Shown: positions 1 through 8,136, counted from the first letter of the stretch. The stretch is DNA of 50,046 nt from Bacteroidales bacterium (GCA_003141525.1 PLML01000179.1:28392-78437); one strand, 5' to 3'. Translations and numbers: made by a program. The notes: generated by a model not told the origin, from the sequence alone.

Positions 1-73
1 GTAAATTCTTAATGCTCGCTGACTCCGCAGCAAGCAACGAAGAATGGGCTCGCGGGGATTCAAATATAATCAT
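1..73 (-). other. possible 5' end of a minus-strand gene or transcript, cut by window edge
   Basis: Reading leftward from an ATG at 73-71 there are 24 open codons without a stop up to the window edge (MIIFESPRAHSSLL...). The family is not recognised. A perfect TATATTTG box of the Bacteroidota -7 type lies on the minus strand at 68-61. It sits inside the putative first codons, so if that promoter is real the ATG at 73 would not be on the transcript, and the two readings exclude each other. GC content rises sharply between 25 and 58 compared with the flanking DNA, so this may be part of a structured RNA or repeat. Low confidence either way. Confidence 0.18.
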
Positions 74-188
74 TTTTTCAATTCACAACTTATTAAAAGC
101 AGGCAGTAAGGTAACAATTTGATACCCATTCCTATTAAACTATGTTTTAATCCTTAATATGAAAATATAATATTGTAAGGAGTTGATA

Positions 189-1499
189 ATGTATACTTTG
201 CTGATTCCTCAGAAAGGGATTGACAGAGTAGTTGTGTATTTTATTTATTCAGTGAAAGAAAAGAAAGTAAATATAAACACTATAAATATGAAACCTGAAA
301 CTTCTCCCGAATTTTCTAATAGCCGCTTTGGCAAAGAGGTGGAAGAACAAATCAACATTTCAGGAGATCTCTTTTGCAAAGCCATTGAGAATGCTGATGG
401 CGTACCGTATCAGCTTATATTTGGTCCTGGTATTGGAGAGGGATACTTTCTGAATCCGGGATTCGGGATAAAACAGCTTTTTGGTGTGGCGCCCGGGGAG
501 TTCACCGAAAAACTTTTTCAGCTGATGATTGAAGATATTATTCCTCTGATTGAGGATATACCCATTGACCCGGTGGAAGCGCGTAAAAAGATTATCAGCG
601 GGGGAATTCAGAAATACAAAGCTGAGATTTTAGTGATGACACAGGGCGGGGAGAAAAAATGGATCAGGGACAGTTCGGTGCCTGTGATTGATGATAAGAC
701 TGGTAAGGTTACCGGTTTACTGGGGATATTCTTCGATATTAGCGAATACAAACAGACCCTCCTGCAGCTTGAAAAGGCCATGGAGAGGGCAACCGAGAGC
801 GATCGTCTGAAAACGGCATTCCTGAATAATTTACCACATGAGATAAGGACTCCTTTGAATGCCATTGTCGGATTCTCCACACTGCTGAACGAACCAGGAC
901 AATTTATGGAGAACCGGCTTGAATTCCAGGAAATAATAACCCACAGCTCCGATCATCTGCTCGAGATAGTTGACGATGTTGTAGAGATCTCCAAAATTGA
1001 AGCAAAAATCGTAAGACTAATAATAAAGGAAACCAATCTCAACCAGATGCTCCGGAGAGTTTACGATAGATTCAAACCTGACGCGGATGAAAAGAATATC
1101 CTCATAAGGTATGATGCCCCTATGGATGAAAAAGAGATCATCATCACAACAGACGGTTACAAGCTATTTCAGTCACTGACGAACCTGGTGAGCAATGCGG
1201 TTAAGTTCACTGAAGAGGGAAAAGTTGAGTTCGGATACAGCATAAAGGAAGATAAGATTGAATTTTATGTTTCCGACACAGGGATCGGAATCGGTGTGGA
1301 GCATCAGCCAAATATCTTCAAGCCCTTTTACCAGGCAGCGAGCGGCAGCACAATGCGGTATGAGGGTACCGGCCTGGGATTATCGATTGCAAAGGCCTAT
1401 ATTGAATTACTTGGTGGTAAGATATGGTTTAACTCAGAGCGAGGCGAAGGGTCAGTATTTTATTTTAATATACCTGATACAAGACAGGTTAACGGTTAG
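189..1499 (+). CDS. PAS-domain sensor histidine kinase (cytoplasmic)
   Basis: Two-component sensor kinase that autophosphorylates on histidine and passes phosphate to an unseen response regulator. Seen: a PAS_3-like domain at about residues 55-190 ending in the usual DISEYK junction; a HisKA dimerisation domain with the H-box around LPHEIRTPLNAI (His near residue 217); an HATPase domain with the N-box NLVSNAVKF, DTGIGIG, and GTGLGLSIAKAY. There is no transmembrane segment and no receiver domain, so it is a soluble single-output kinase. The ATG at 189 is chosen because AAGGAG precedes it; a TTG at 183 and an ATG at 288 (just before the conserved part) are alternatives. The H-box reads NNLPHEIR where NMSHEIR is usual, but the catalytic His is kept. 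No partner gene is adjacent, so it is an orphan kinase. Confidence 0.9.
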   Translation: MYTLLIPQKGIDRVVVYFIYSVKEKKVNINTINMKPETSPEFSNSRFGKEVEEQINISGDLFCKAIENADGVPYQLIFGPGIGEGYFLNPGFGIKQLFGVAPGEFTEKLFQLMIEDIIPLIEDIPIDPVEARKKIISGGIQKYKAEILVMTQGGEKKWIRDSSVPVIDDKTGKVTGLLGIFFDISEYKQTLLQLEKAMERATESDRLKTAFLNNLPHEIRTPLNAIVGFSTLLNEPGQFMENRLEFQEIITHSSDHLLEIVDDVVEISKIEAKIVRLIIKETNLNQMLRRVYDRFKPDADEKNILIRYDAPMDEKEIIITTDGYKLFQSLTNLVSNAVKFTEEGKVEFGYSIKEDKIEFYVSDTGIGIGVEHQPNIFKPFYQAASGSTMRYEGTGLGLSIAKAYIELLGGKIWFNSERGEGSVFYFNIPDTRQVNG

Positions 1500-1594
1500 A
1501 TCAGGTTGACCCTGACAGGTAAATTAATAATTGGTTGATTAGTTATATTTTAGTGATGATGAATTTGAATTTTAATAAATTTTAAGGTCAATTA

Positions 1595-1678
1595 ATGATT
1601 GATTGGGATATTGATAGTACTTATATAAACAAGTTAGCACAAAAAGAGGGGTATCTTAGACAGTTTGACAGTAATTAA
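1595..1678 (+). CDS. small ORF upstream of the methyltransferase, uncertain
   Basis: A 27-codon reading frame (MIDWDIDSTYINKLAQKEGY...) runs from the ATG at 1595 to a TAA at 1676-1678, 81 bp before the methyltransferase. Its composition looks protein-like and hydrophilic, but no domain is recognised. It could be a leader peptide, a small controller protein or the remnant of a larger gene. The rest of the 1500-1759 gap is AT-rich, with no convincing promoter or RNA. Confidence 0.2.
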   Translation: MIDWDIDSTYINKLAQKEGYLRQFDSN

Positions 1679-1759
1679 TATATATCTAAATTGATACTTT
1701 GGTCAATAATGTTAAATCCCCATTTTTTAAGAACTTTTAGGCAAAATAATTAAACTAAA

Positions 1760-3331
1760 ATGACTGAAAAACAAAAGCTGGATAGATATGAGATGCACAA
1801 ATATTGGGGAAAAAAGCCAGCTAATGATGTTAAGATTCTAATTGAAAAATATTCGAAAGAAGGAGATGTAATTCTGGATCCTTTTTCTGGATATGGAGTC
1901 TTCTGTTGTGAGGCATTTTTATTAAAAAGAAATGTGATATCAAACGATCTAAATCCAATCGCTAATTTTATTAATCAACAGCTTCTAAATAAGGATATTA
2001 ATCTAAAAAAAATTGAAAATGAGTGGAAGAGTATTAAAAAAGAATTAACTCCATATATTAATTTTTGGTATGAATATGATACAGGTGATGAAAAAGTTCA
2101 GTTAATCAATATACTGCGGGACAATTCAGACAAACCACTTAAGGCAAGATATAAATCTTTAAAAGAGAATAGAACTAAAGAAATTACATTTTCTGAAGAG
2201 TACTCTCACTCTTATATAATATTTGAAAACCGACAGGAAATCTTAGAATGGTTTCCGACTGATGAACTTATTGAAAATTCAAGGATTTCTGCGAAAAAGG
2301 GCATGACCATCCCTGATCTTTTCACTAAAAGAGCTTTAGCGTGTCATGCAAAACTGTTAAATTTAATCGAAAAGTATTCAACTGGAAATGAAAAATCATT
2401 ATTAAAATTAGCCTTTACTGCTAATCTAGCTAATTGCTCCAAATTAGTCCCTCCAATTAAAACTAGAGGAGATATGTCACAAGGAGCATGGATGACAGGA
2501 TTTTATTTCGGTGAAACATATCTTGAAAATAACGTTTTAGAATATTTTGAGAATAGGTTAGACAAAACTATAAAGGGGAAAAAAGATTATCTGAAGTTCT
2601 TCAATAACGGATTCTTTAACGATTACAACAATTCATATCAGGTTACGCAATTTGATGCAAAGAATATACAACTTCCAAGTGATTCAATTGATTATGTATT
2701 CACAGACCCACCCTATGGAGATGCAGTACCGTATTTTGAGCAAAGCATAATTTGGAATTCATGGCTTAAGTTTACACCGAACTATTCTAATGAGATAGTC
2801 ATTTCCAATAGCAAGACAAGAAAAAAAGGCATTATAAACTTTGAAAAAGAGATTCATGAAGCTTTTTCTGAAATTCGAAGAGTCCTTAAATTAGGTGGCT
2901 ATTTCTCATTGACTTACCATTCTTTATCTGGACATGAATGGCGGGCAATTACCAATGCATGTATAAAAAATGGATTTAGGATGGTTGACTTCAATTGGCT
3001 TGTTCAAAAATCATTTACTCCTAGACAGATTAATAGGTCTAAATCTATTAAAGGAGATGTTCTTATTACATTAAGAAAGGCATCAAGCATGCGTGCTATT
3101 GTCAAATCAGATTCAGAAACCGAATCATTATTTATCAATAGAATCAATATATGGCTTAGAGAAAAACCCCTTGACACTAATGAAATCTTCATGAACATAA
3201 TGAAAATAATTTTCGAAGAAAATATTCTTATTGGTGAAATTGATTTATTAGGGGTATTAACAAAACATTTTGCTTTTGATGAGCATCAACGATGGACAAT
3301 AAAGGAAGAAATAGAAGCTAATTATATTTAA
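1760..3331 (+). CDS. DNA methyltransferase of a restriction-modification system (N6-adenine/N4-cytosine class)
   Basis: S-adenosylmethionine-dependent DNA methyltransferase that would protect the recognition site of the adjacent nuclease. Seen: an N-terminal HKYWGKKPAN segment typical of large amino-methyltransferases; AdoMet-binding motif I DPFSGYG (from about residue 40) with a following NDLNPIAN acidic strand; catalytic motif IV TDPPYGD (DPPY at about 316-319), which marks methylation of an exocyclic amino group. Motif I comes before motif IV with a roughly 275-residue insertion that probably holds the target-recognition region. The 523-residue length is full and the frame is intact. The next gene starts 2 bp after the stop, so the two are one operon. 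The AT-rich codon use differs from the metabolic genes to the right, which suggests horizontal acquisition. The recognition sequence cannot be read from the protein. Confidence 0.85.
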   Translation: MTEKQKLDRYEMHKYWGKKPANDVKILIEKYSKEGDVILDPFSGYGVFCCEAFLLKRNVISNDLNPIANFINQQLLNKDINLKKIENEWKSIKKELTPYINFWYEYDTGDEKVQLINILRDNSDKPLKARYKSLKENRTKEITFSEEYSHSYIIFENRQEILEWFPTDELIENSRISAKKGMTIPDLFTKRALACHAKLLNLIEKYSTGNEKSLLKLAFTANLANCSKLVPPIKTRGDMSQGAWMTGFYFGETYLENNVLEYFENRLDKTIKGKKDYLKFFNNGFFNDYNNSYQVTQFDAKNIQLPSDSIDYVFTDPPYGDAVPYFEQSIIWNSWLKFTPNYSNEIVISNSKTRKKGIINFEKEIHEAFSEIRRVLKLGGYFSLTYHSLSGHEWRAITNACIKNGFRMVDFNWLVQKSFTPRQINRSKSIKGDVLITLRKASSMRAIVKSDSETESLFINRINIWLREKPLDTNEIFMNIMKIIFEENILIGEIDLLGVLTKHFAFDEHQRWTIKEEIEANYI

Positions 3332-3333
3332 TC

Positions 3334-4488
3334 ATGGGATTCGAAGAACTGCATAAACAATTTGGAAAGAAAGAGACAGATCTTTCAAAATTACAAAAAG
3401 AAAAAGGCTTCTCAAGATACATATTGATAAGATCTCTTGATAATGATCATACAAAAGAGCTAATTAAGGCTAATACTAAAATTGAGATAACAAAGAATCA
3501 TTCGGATTATTTATGGGACACATTATTTAAATCTGATGTAACAGAGGAACAAATAATTAAGTATATAAATAAAAAATATCCCGAAGTTAGCAAGCAGAGG
3601 AAGGAACAAGAGGAATATCTGCCAAACATTATAAAAGAATTTGACATTGTTAAATGTGGAATTAGGAATGATAATTTAAATGAATTAACAAAAGAATTAG
3701 TCAGAGACAAATCTATTCAATCAAAGGCAGATTTAGAGAAAAAAGTAAATGGGGTAGTCAATAATAGGATAAAGGGCTATATTCTTTGGCAGTATTACAA
3801 TCAAGTAACTAATGATTTGATTGAACATTTCTTTAATGATCATAAAAATGTTATTCCAACTCTTAGAAAGATAACTTATGTGGATTTTTTAATTAAAAAG
3901 AATAATGAAATCATTCCATTTGATTTAAAAATCACTCATATCTCAGATGACTATTTTGATTGGCACATGAAAGGATTAAGTAAATCAGCTAGTGGAAATG
4001 ATAGCTATAAAGTTGGAGGTGGTCAGTCAGAATCTGAAATATTTAAGGCGAAATATAAAAGTCTTTAGAATGAACTTGAATTGCCAAATTATGGTGGCTT
4101 TGACTAAGAACAAATGTTCAAGATCTTATTAAACAAAGATGATGAAAGAACCACAAAATTTGCTGAAGAACTCCTCCTTCAACGAAAAAAAATGATAATT
4201 GACATTGAAAAAGATCTGACATCAGTTGAATGGTGGAATTATAAATTTCAAGGCGAAAGGCTTTTTAAAAATAATAATAGATTTTTTATTTTTCTTGCAT
4301 ATAAAAACTCATTCGAGGATGCCCGTCCTTTGAAAGGAAACCTAGAATTAATTAAAGATAAGGTAGGTAAAAAGCTGGATTCAATAATTACAGATGACCT
4401 TAATAATATTAGATACTATTATGATAAAGAAAAAAGCGTAGAAGGGGCTTATCAAATACTTTCTACATCAATCCTTGTAACAAATTAA
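3334..4488 (+). pseudogene. PD-(D/E)xK restriction endonuclease, interrupted by two in-frame stop codons
   Basis: Probable nuclease partner of the upstream methyltransferase. One reading frame covers the whole interval except for a TAG at 4066-4068 and a TAA at 4105-4107, with 12 ordinary codons (NELELPNYGGFD) between them. The downstream part (from 4108, 126 codons) continues in the same frame with normal protein-like sequence, so the parent was about 384 residues. A PD-(D/E)xK core is visible: Asp at about 184 (YVDFLIK) followed by PFDLK (D197, K199). Both stops are one base from lysine (AAG, AAA) or glutamine codons. The core lies before the first stop, so a 244-residue product could be made, but it would lack about a third of the protein. 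A sequencing error is unlikely to produce two stops in frame. Natural readthrough is possible but unsupported. Confidence 0.75.
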
Positions 4489-4628
4489 TATTTAAGTGAT
4501 TCTCCTCATATATTTCCAGACTATTACAATAATTAAAAGATAATAAACAAAACTTCTTGTGCTAACACGGACAATAAAGGTAAGTTGTTTGTCACACTTT
4601 TTGCTTTTGCTTATGCACCTAAGACAGC

Positions 4629-4893
4629 TTTGTAATGGCCGTTGCACCCGGACACGCGCATCTGCACGCAATTTAAATCCTGCACCTTGATAAATTTCTG
4701 GCTCCGAGATAGTTTGCACCGCGACACTGCGCCAGTGCACTCCAACAACTTTGTAACCGGGGATAAATTCGCGTCTCCGATCAAACTTGTACCACGACAC
4801 TCGTAATGCTCAATAAAATTTGTACCATGACGGCAAAAAGTGCGCCATACCCTCCTTGCACCGAGACAGTTTCTCGGCTAAAGTACCAGGACC
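4629..4893. repeat. degenerate ~36-bp periodic repeat array
   Basis: A core of about 11 bases, GYACCnnGAYA, recurs with its G at 4644, 4682, 4716, 4753 (GTAACC variant), 4789, 4822, 4858 and 4883, giving steps of 38, 34, 37, 36, 33, 36 and 25. Most copies are preceded by TT or CTT. The sequence between cores is poorly conserved, so this is an old array and not a CRISPR. On the minus strand the core reads TRTCnnGGTRCAA, and the 36-base period gives spurious 12-residue peptide repeats. The region 4489-4944 has no other gene-like content. GC content is higher than in the restriction genes beside it. Function unknown. Confidence 0.6.
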
Positions 4894-4944
4894 CTGCCCG
4901 GTGCTTGCGTCGGGTAACACAACCTCCCTTTATTGCCGGGCCTT

Positions 4945-4960
4945 CAGACTGTCTAAAAAC
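4945..4960 (+). repeat. left terminal inverted repeat of the IS
   Basis: CAGACTGTCTAAAAAC matches the inverted right end at 6610-6625 in 14 of 16 positions. It lies 70 bp before the transposase start, a normal distance for this element type. Confidence 0.75.
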
Positions 4961-5030
4961 CTACCCTGTTTGTTGATAACTATGAGGCTTGTGATTCTTC
5001 AAAAAACGTTGAGTTTTGTACCTTGACTAC

Positions 5031-6580
5031 ATGAAATTCATACAGGGACATAACAGAACACAGATTAATCTTTTCCCGGTTTCACTCGACCAATCCATCG
5101 ACCCCGATAATGAAGTCCGGATGATTGACCTTTTTGTTGATAGTCTTTCTATAAAAGATTATGGATTCAGAACAGACTTTACAGAAAATGGTCGTCCTGC
5201 TTATCATCCGTCTGATTTACTTAAACTCTTCATTTACGGGTACATGAATAAGGTACGGTATTCGCGCGACCTGGAAAAAGAATGCAGACGCAACATCGAA
5301 GTGATGTGGCTTCTAAAGTGTCTCAAACCTGATCATAACACAATTTCCAATTTCAGGAGAGACAATCCAAAAGCCATAAAGAAGGTCTTCAGGAAAACAG
5401 TTCAAATTGCCAGGCAGTTTGATCTTATCGGAGGAAGGCTGATAGCCGGAGATAGTACTAAATTACGGGCACAAAACAGCAAGAAGAATACAACCAGGCT
5501 AAGATAGACAGGCATGTAGCCTATATCGATAACAAGCTGGAAGAATATACCAGGGCACTTGCTGAAAACGATGGAGACAACAGGCAGCAGATAGAGGATG
5601 AGATTAACAAGCAACAGAATAGAAAAGGCAATTATAAAAATCTAGAAAAGAAGCTTAAAGAATCGGGAGAAGCCCAGATTTCTATATCTGATCCGGAGAG
5701 TCGGCAGATCATGCTTCGCAACAATATCACCGAGGTAGCTTATAATGTACAATCTACCGTTGACTCAAAGAATTGCATTCCCATTGATTACAAGGTAACT
5801 AATCAGAATGACAGCAAAGCGATGGGAAACATGATTCAAAGAGCCAAAAGCATTCTGAGAACGAATGAATTCACTGCCCTCTATGATAAAGGGTTCCATC
5901 CCGGTTCAGAGCTTAAAATAGCTCAGGATCTGGGAATAGAAACCATTGTTGCAATACCCGGAGTCCCATCCACCAGTCAGGCTCCAAACCATGAATACAA
6001 TTATGAACACTTCATGTATAATGAAAGTGCTGATAGCTACACTTGTCCTCAGAATCAGGTTCCCAGAACAAACGGTACATGGTATAAGGAACTCACCAGT
6101 AGTGGCAATATCATTTGGTTCAAACAATACAAGACACGATCATGTAAGTTATGCCAGGCACGATCACAGTGTACAAGGTCCAAGACTGCCAGGTTGATTC
6201 ATAGAAGCGAATTTGCGGAATACTATGAGGTTAACCGCATAAACTTTGAAGAAAAGGAGCATCTCTATAAACGTCGACAGGCTATAGTTGAACATCCATA
6301 TGGAACTATCAAACGACAATGGGGATTCAGTTATATTCTCACTAAGAAAGGAATTAGCAGGGCTAGCTCTGATGTCGGGTTTATGTTTATTGCATATAAC
6401 TTGAGGCGGATTGGTAATATTTTGACCAAAGATCGACTGAAAGAGTATCTCAGGATACTTGTTTCGGTGTTTTTAAGCAAAACTCACCTCTTCAAGCGTA
6501 TAAACGGACATTTTGAGACAACTTTTCTACGACTGTCAAGTTGGAGTAGAGAATTCAGAGGTTCGCTGATAACCGCTTAA
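5031..6580 (+). pseudogene. IS1182-family DDE transposase, frameshifted
   Basis: Transposase with the IS1182 architecture: an N-terminal DUF772-type domain (MKFIQGHNRTQ..., DNEVRMIDLFVDSL) and a C-terminal DDE domain. Catalytic residues are visible: Asp about 141 in GDSTKLRAQ, Asp in ALYDKGFHPG, and Glu in VEHPYGTIKRQWGF. A CxxC...C zinc-like cluster (CKLCQARSQC) lies before the Glu. The first frame runs to a TAG at 5505-5507. Homologous sequence (NQAKIDRHVAYIDNKLEEY) continues from about 5490 in another frame and runs to the TAA at 6578-6580. The break at about 5487-5492 fits loss of one or four bases (SKKN then YNQAK). No good slippery heptamer is present. The ATG at 5031 fits the family start better than the TTG/ATG codons upstream. 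Confidence 0.85.
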
Positions 6581-6609
6581 ATCATGTGAAAATTTATGAG
6601 CTAACGAAA

Positions 6610-6625
6610 GTTATTAGACAGACTG
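6610..6625 (-). repeat. right terminal inverted repeat of the IS
   Basis: The complement reads CAGTCTGTCTAATAAC and pairs with the left end at 4945-4960. It lies 29 bp after the transposase stop codon. Confidence 0.75.
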
Positions 6626-6645
6626 CCGTTATAAGTCATCGAAAT

Positions 6646-6669
6646 CCTGCAAACAAGATAATTTGCAGG
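6646..6669. repeat. 8-bp inverted repeat (hairpin) before the DUF3795 gene
   Basis: CCTGCAAA at 6646-6653 and TTTGCAGG at 6662-6669 form a perfect 8-bp stem with an 8-base loop, followed by TTTATTTT. It could be a weak terminator for transcription leaving the IS or part of a recombination site. Confidence 0.4.
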
Positions 6670-6742
6670 TTTATTTTCTGATATGCAGAAGTTTTTGAAA
6701 TGATCTGACAATTTCTCATTGCGTACAAATTCTTGATTAATT

Positions 6743-7156
6743 ATGATTACTTCAGTAACATTCGACAAATCACTGATTGCACCATGTGTGATGAATTGCG
6801 GCACATGCATTGCTTATCTTCGACCCAATAACAAATGTGTCGGTTGTCGGACTCAATCTTACAACAAACTTACAACTCGTGTAATGTGTGTAGTAAAAAA
6901 CTGCATAAACCTTGAGAAGACTTCTTCCAAATTTTGCTATGGCTGTGAAAAATTTCCATGTAAGAGAATAAATCAGCTTGACAATCGATATAGAACAAAA
7001 TACAATACAAGTTTCATAGAAAACCTCACAATGATTAAAGAAAAAGGCATCGATAGTTTTCTCAAATATGAATCCAAGCGAAGGACTTGTCCAGAGTGTG
7101 GATCAATTTTAAGCGTCCACCGTAACCAATGTCTGTATGCAAGAGAGATTTTATAA
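6743..7156 (+). CDS. DUF3795 cysteine-rich protein
   Basis: Small cytoplasmic protein of unknown function. It matches DUF3795 by its N-terminal PCVMNCGTC, an NNKCVGCR pair, C-x4-C and C-x2-C-x4-C clusters (KFCYGCEKFPCKR) and a C-terminal CPECGSIL zinc-ribbon-like pair. About a dozen cysteines in 137 residues suggest binding of zinc or an Fe-S cluster. The ATG at 6743 is the first start after the IS, and no upstream gene is close enough to share an operon. The gene is flanked by GTTATAAG (6628-6635) and CTTATAAC (7164-7171) in opposite orientation, as in a gene cassette. Identity is fairly secure; function is unknown. Confidence 0.75.
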   Translation: MITSVTFDKSLIAPCVMNCGTCIAYLRPNNKCVGCRTQSYNKLTTRVMCVVKNCINLEKTSSKFCYGCEKFPCKRINQLDNRYRTKYNTSFIENLTMIKEKGIDSFLKYESKRRTCPECGSILSVHRNQCLYAREIL

Positions 7157-7300
7157 AAAACGCCTTATAACAAAGTTGGTTTGGTCAATTGGCTTCGCCG
7201 AGCTAGTCAACAGCTCAGCGGTTTCCTCGGTTGCCTTCGGCCTTCGGACGACGTAGTCGCTTACGGCCGACGAAGTCGTCAGCCCTTACAGATTTACAAT
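7157..7300. other. attC-like half-site and GC-rich hairpin region
   Basis: Eight bases after the DUF3795 stop is CTTATAAC followed by AAAG, resembling the left (R''/L'') part of an integron attC site. From about 7190 to 7290 the DNA is GC-rich, unlike its surroundings, and full of short inverted repeats: GAGCT 7200-7204 with AGCTC 7212-7216, and GACGAC 7247-7252 with GTCGTC 7275-7280. No matching right half-site (GTTATAAG-like) is seen at its right end, so a complete attC is not shown. No protein-coding signal is evident. Confidence 0.35.
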
Positions 7301-7391
7301 ACGAGAGGTGATTGAAACAATCCAAGGTCCGTTTTGATATAAATCAATAGCAAACTCTATTTTGATTTTTGGTATTATTGTGAGGAGTATC

Positions 7392-7439
7392 AACTTATCT
7401 TTAGACAAACTTTGTATGCGCTAAAGATGAAGATAAGTT
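7392..7439. repeat. long imperfect inverted repeat before the ACT gene
   Basis: AACTTATCTT at 7392-7401 pairs with AAGATAAGTT at 7430-7439 (perfect 10 bp). Inside it CTTTAG (7399-7404) pairs with CTAAAG (7421-7426), so two alternative stems compete. It lies about 40 bp before the ACT-domain start. It could be an operator, a leader structure or a decayed element end. Confidence 0.4.
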
Positions 7440-7480
7440 TACTATATTTATCAGTCACAATTTAAATTTACTCTGGATTG

Positions 7481-7876
7481 ATGCTGATTAATTTCATAGT
7501 TTTAAGAGGGAAATATTCAATATACAAATTTAAAAATGGTTCAGTTTTACCTGACTGGATCTATTCATCTGATTTTTACTCCGTAACAAAAACAAAGGAT
7601 GAGTTATCTGTGATTGCGCTTCAGACTGAATTTATTTCAGAAGACATTGTCCGTAGCAACGACTGGAGGATTTTTAAAATTGAAGGACCTTTGGATTTTT
7701 CACTGGTTGGTATTATAGCTGATGTTGCTTCTATTTTTAAAGAGAATAAGATCCCGATTTTCACAATATCAACGTACGAGACTGATTACATTTTAGTAAA
7801 ACAAAAAGATTTAAGTTTTGGAATGAAAGCACTTAGAGCTAAAGGACATCAAATCTCAACAGAATTAAAATCATGA
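7481..7876 (+). CDS. ACT-domain protein (ACT_7 / CASTOR-like)
   Basis: Small two-domain ACT protein likely to bind an amino acid. Seen: an N-terminal half (FIVLRGKYSIYKF...) and a C-terminal ACT half with KIEGPLDFSLVGIIADVASIF, then IPIFTISTYETDYILV, the standard ACT beta-alpha-beta-beta core. Length (131 residues) fits the family, which is often annotated as an aspartate kinase-like regulatory protein. The ATG at 7481 is preferred over the TTG at 7478. Its stop overlaps the next gene's start by four bases (ATGA), so the two are translationally coupled. The effector is unknown. Confidence 0.75.
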   Translation: MLINFIVLRGKYSIYKFKNGSVLPDWIYSSDFYSVTKTKDELSVIALQTEFISEDIVRSNDWRIFKIEGPLDFSLVGIIADVASIFKENKIPIFTISTYETDYILVKQKDLSFGMKALRAKGHQISTELKS

Positions 7877-8136
7877 CTACACAAGAATACACAGTAAGAA
7901 ATGCGAAACCTGCCGAATTTGAGGAAATTGGTAAACTTTTGACAAATGCATGCATTAGAAAAGCTAAAAATAAAAAACATAAACAAATAATTATTTATAC
8001 TACTATGGCTATGCAAACAGCCTGGAAAATGTATGAAAATCTGGGTTTTAAAAGATCTGAGGATTTAGATTTTATGCAGGGAGAACTTCCTGTTTTTGGA
8101 TTCAGATTATCTGTTACGGGCAATAAAAATCAATAA
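7873..8136 (+). pseudogene. GNAT acetyltransferase with a large internal deletion
   Basis: The first 21 residues (MTTQEYTVRNAKPAEFEEIG) match the start of a GNAT N-acetyltransferase and the last 60 or so match the end of one (AMQTAWKMYENLGFKRSEDL, FMQGELPVFGFRL). The middle, including the acetyl-CoA pyrophosphate loop (R/Q-x-x-G-x-G), is missing. From memory of the family, intact members are about 160-175 residues and carry IGKLL twice, once near the N-terminus (EEIG-) and once in the loop (GKGIGKLL). Here only one IGKLL (7927-7941) is left at the join. This fits deletion between the two copies. The frame is preserved, but the product cannot bind acetyl-CoA in the usual way. Confidence 0.65.

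Larger units (their letters stand above)
4945..6625 (+). mobile_element. IS1182-type insertion sequence, about 1.68 kb, with inactivated transposase
   Basis: The ends are 16-base imperfect inverted repeats: CAGACTGTCTAAAAAC at 4945-4960, and the complement of CAGTCTGTCTAATAAC at 6610-6625 (14 of 16 match). They enclose one IS1182-type DDE transposase. The length is normal for the family. Flanking tetramers are CCTT on the left and CCGT on the right, so a target duplication is not clear. The element lies between the degenerate repeat array and the DUF3795 gene, directly against a GTTATAAG motif at 6628. Confidence 0.8.

Noticed and set aside
4066..4107. stop-codon readthrough or recoding in the nuclease gene
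   Set aside because: TAG and TAA serve as ordinary stops in neighbouring genes and no recoding structure is evident; pseudogene is simpler.
4492..4800. minus-strand protein of about 100 residues over the repeat array
   Set aside because: Its reading frame follows the 36-base period; the conserved unit is DNA, copies are not in a constant frame, and no domain is recognised.
4629..4893. CRISPR array, because of the ~36-bp period
   Set aside because: The shared core is only about 11 degenerate bases with no constant-length repeat and spacer pattern, and no cas gene is in the window.
5014..5030. extra copy of the GYACCnnGAY core
   Set aside because: It lies inside the IS, 135 bp from the last copy, and is most simply a chance match near the transposase start.
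5480..5507. programmed -1 frameshift in the transposase
   Set aside because: No slippery heptamer at the site and the protein sequence across the break fits loss of one or four bases.
4941..6629. target-site duplication CCTT/CCGT around the IS
   Set aside because: Only 3 of 4 bases match, which is not enough to claim.
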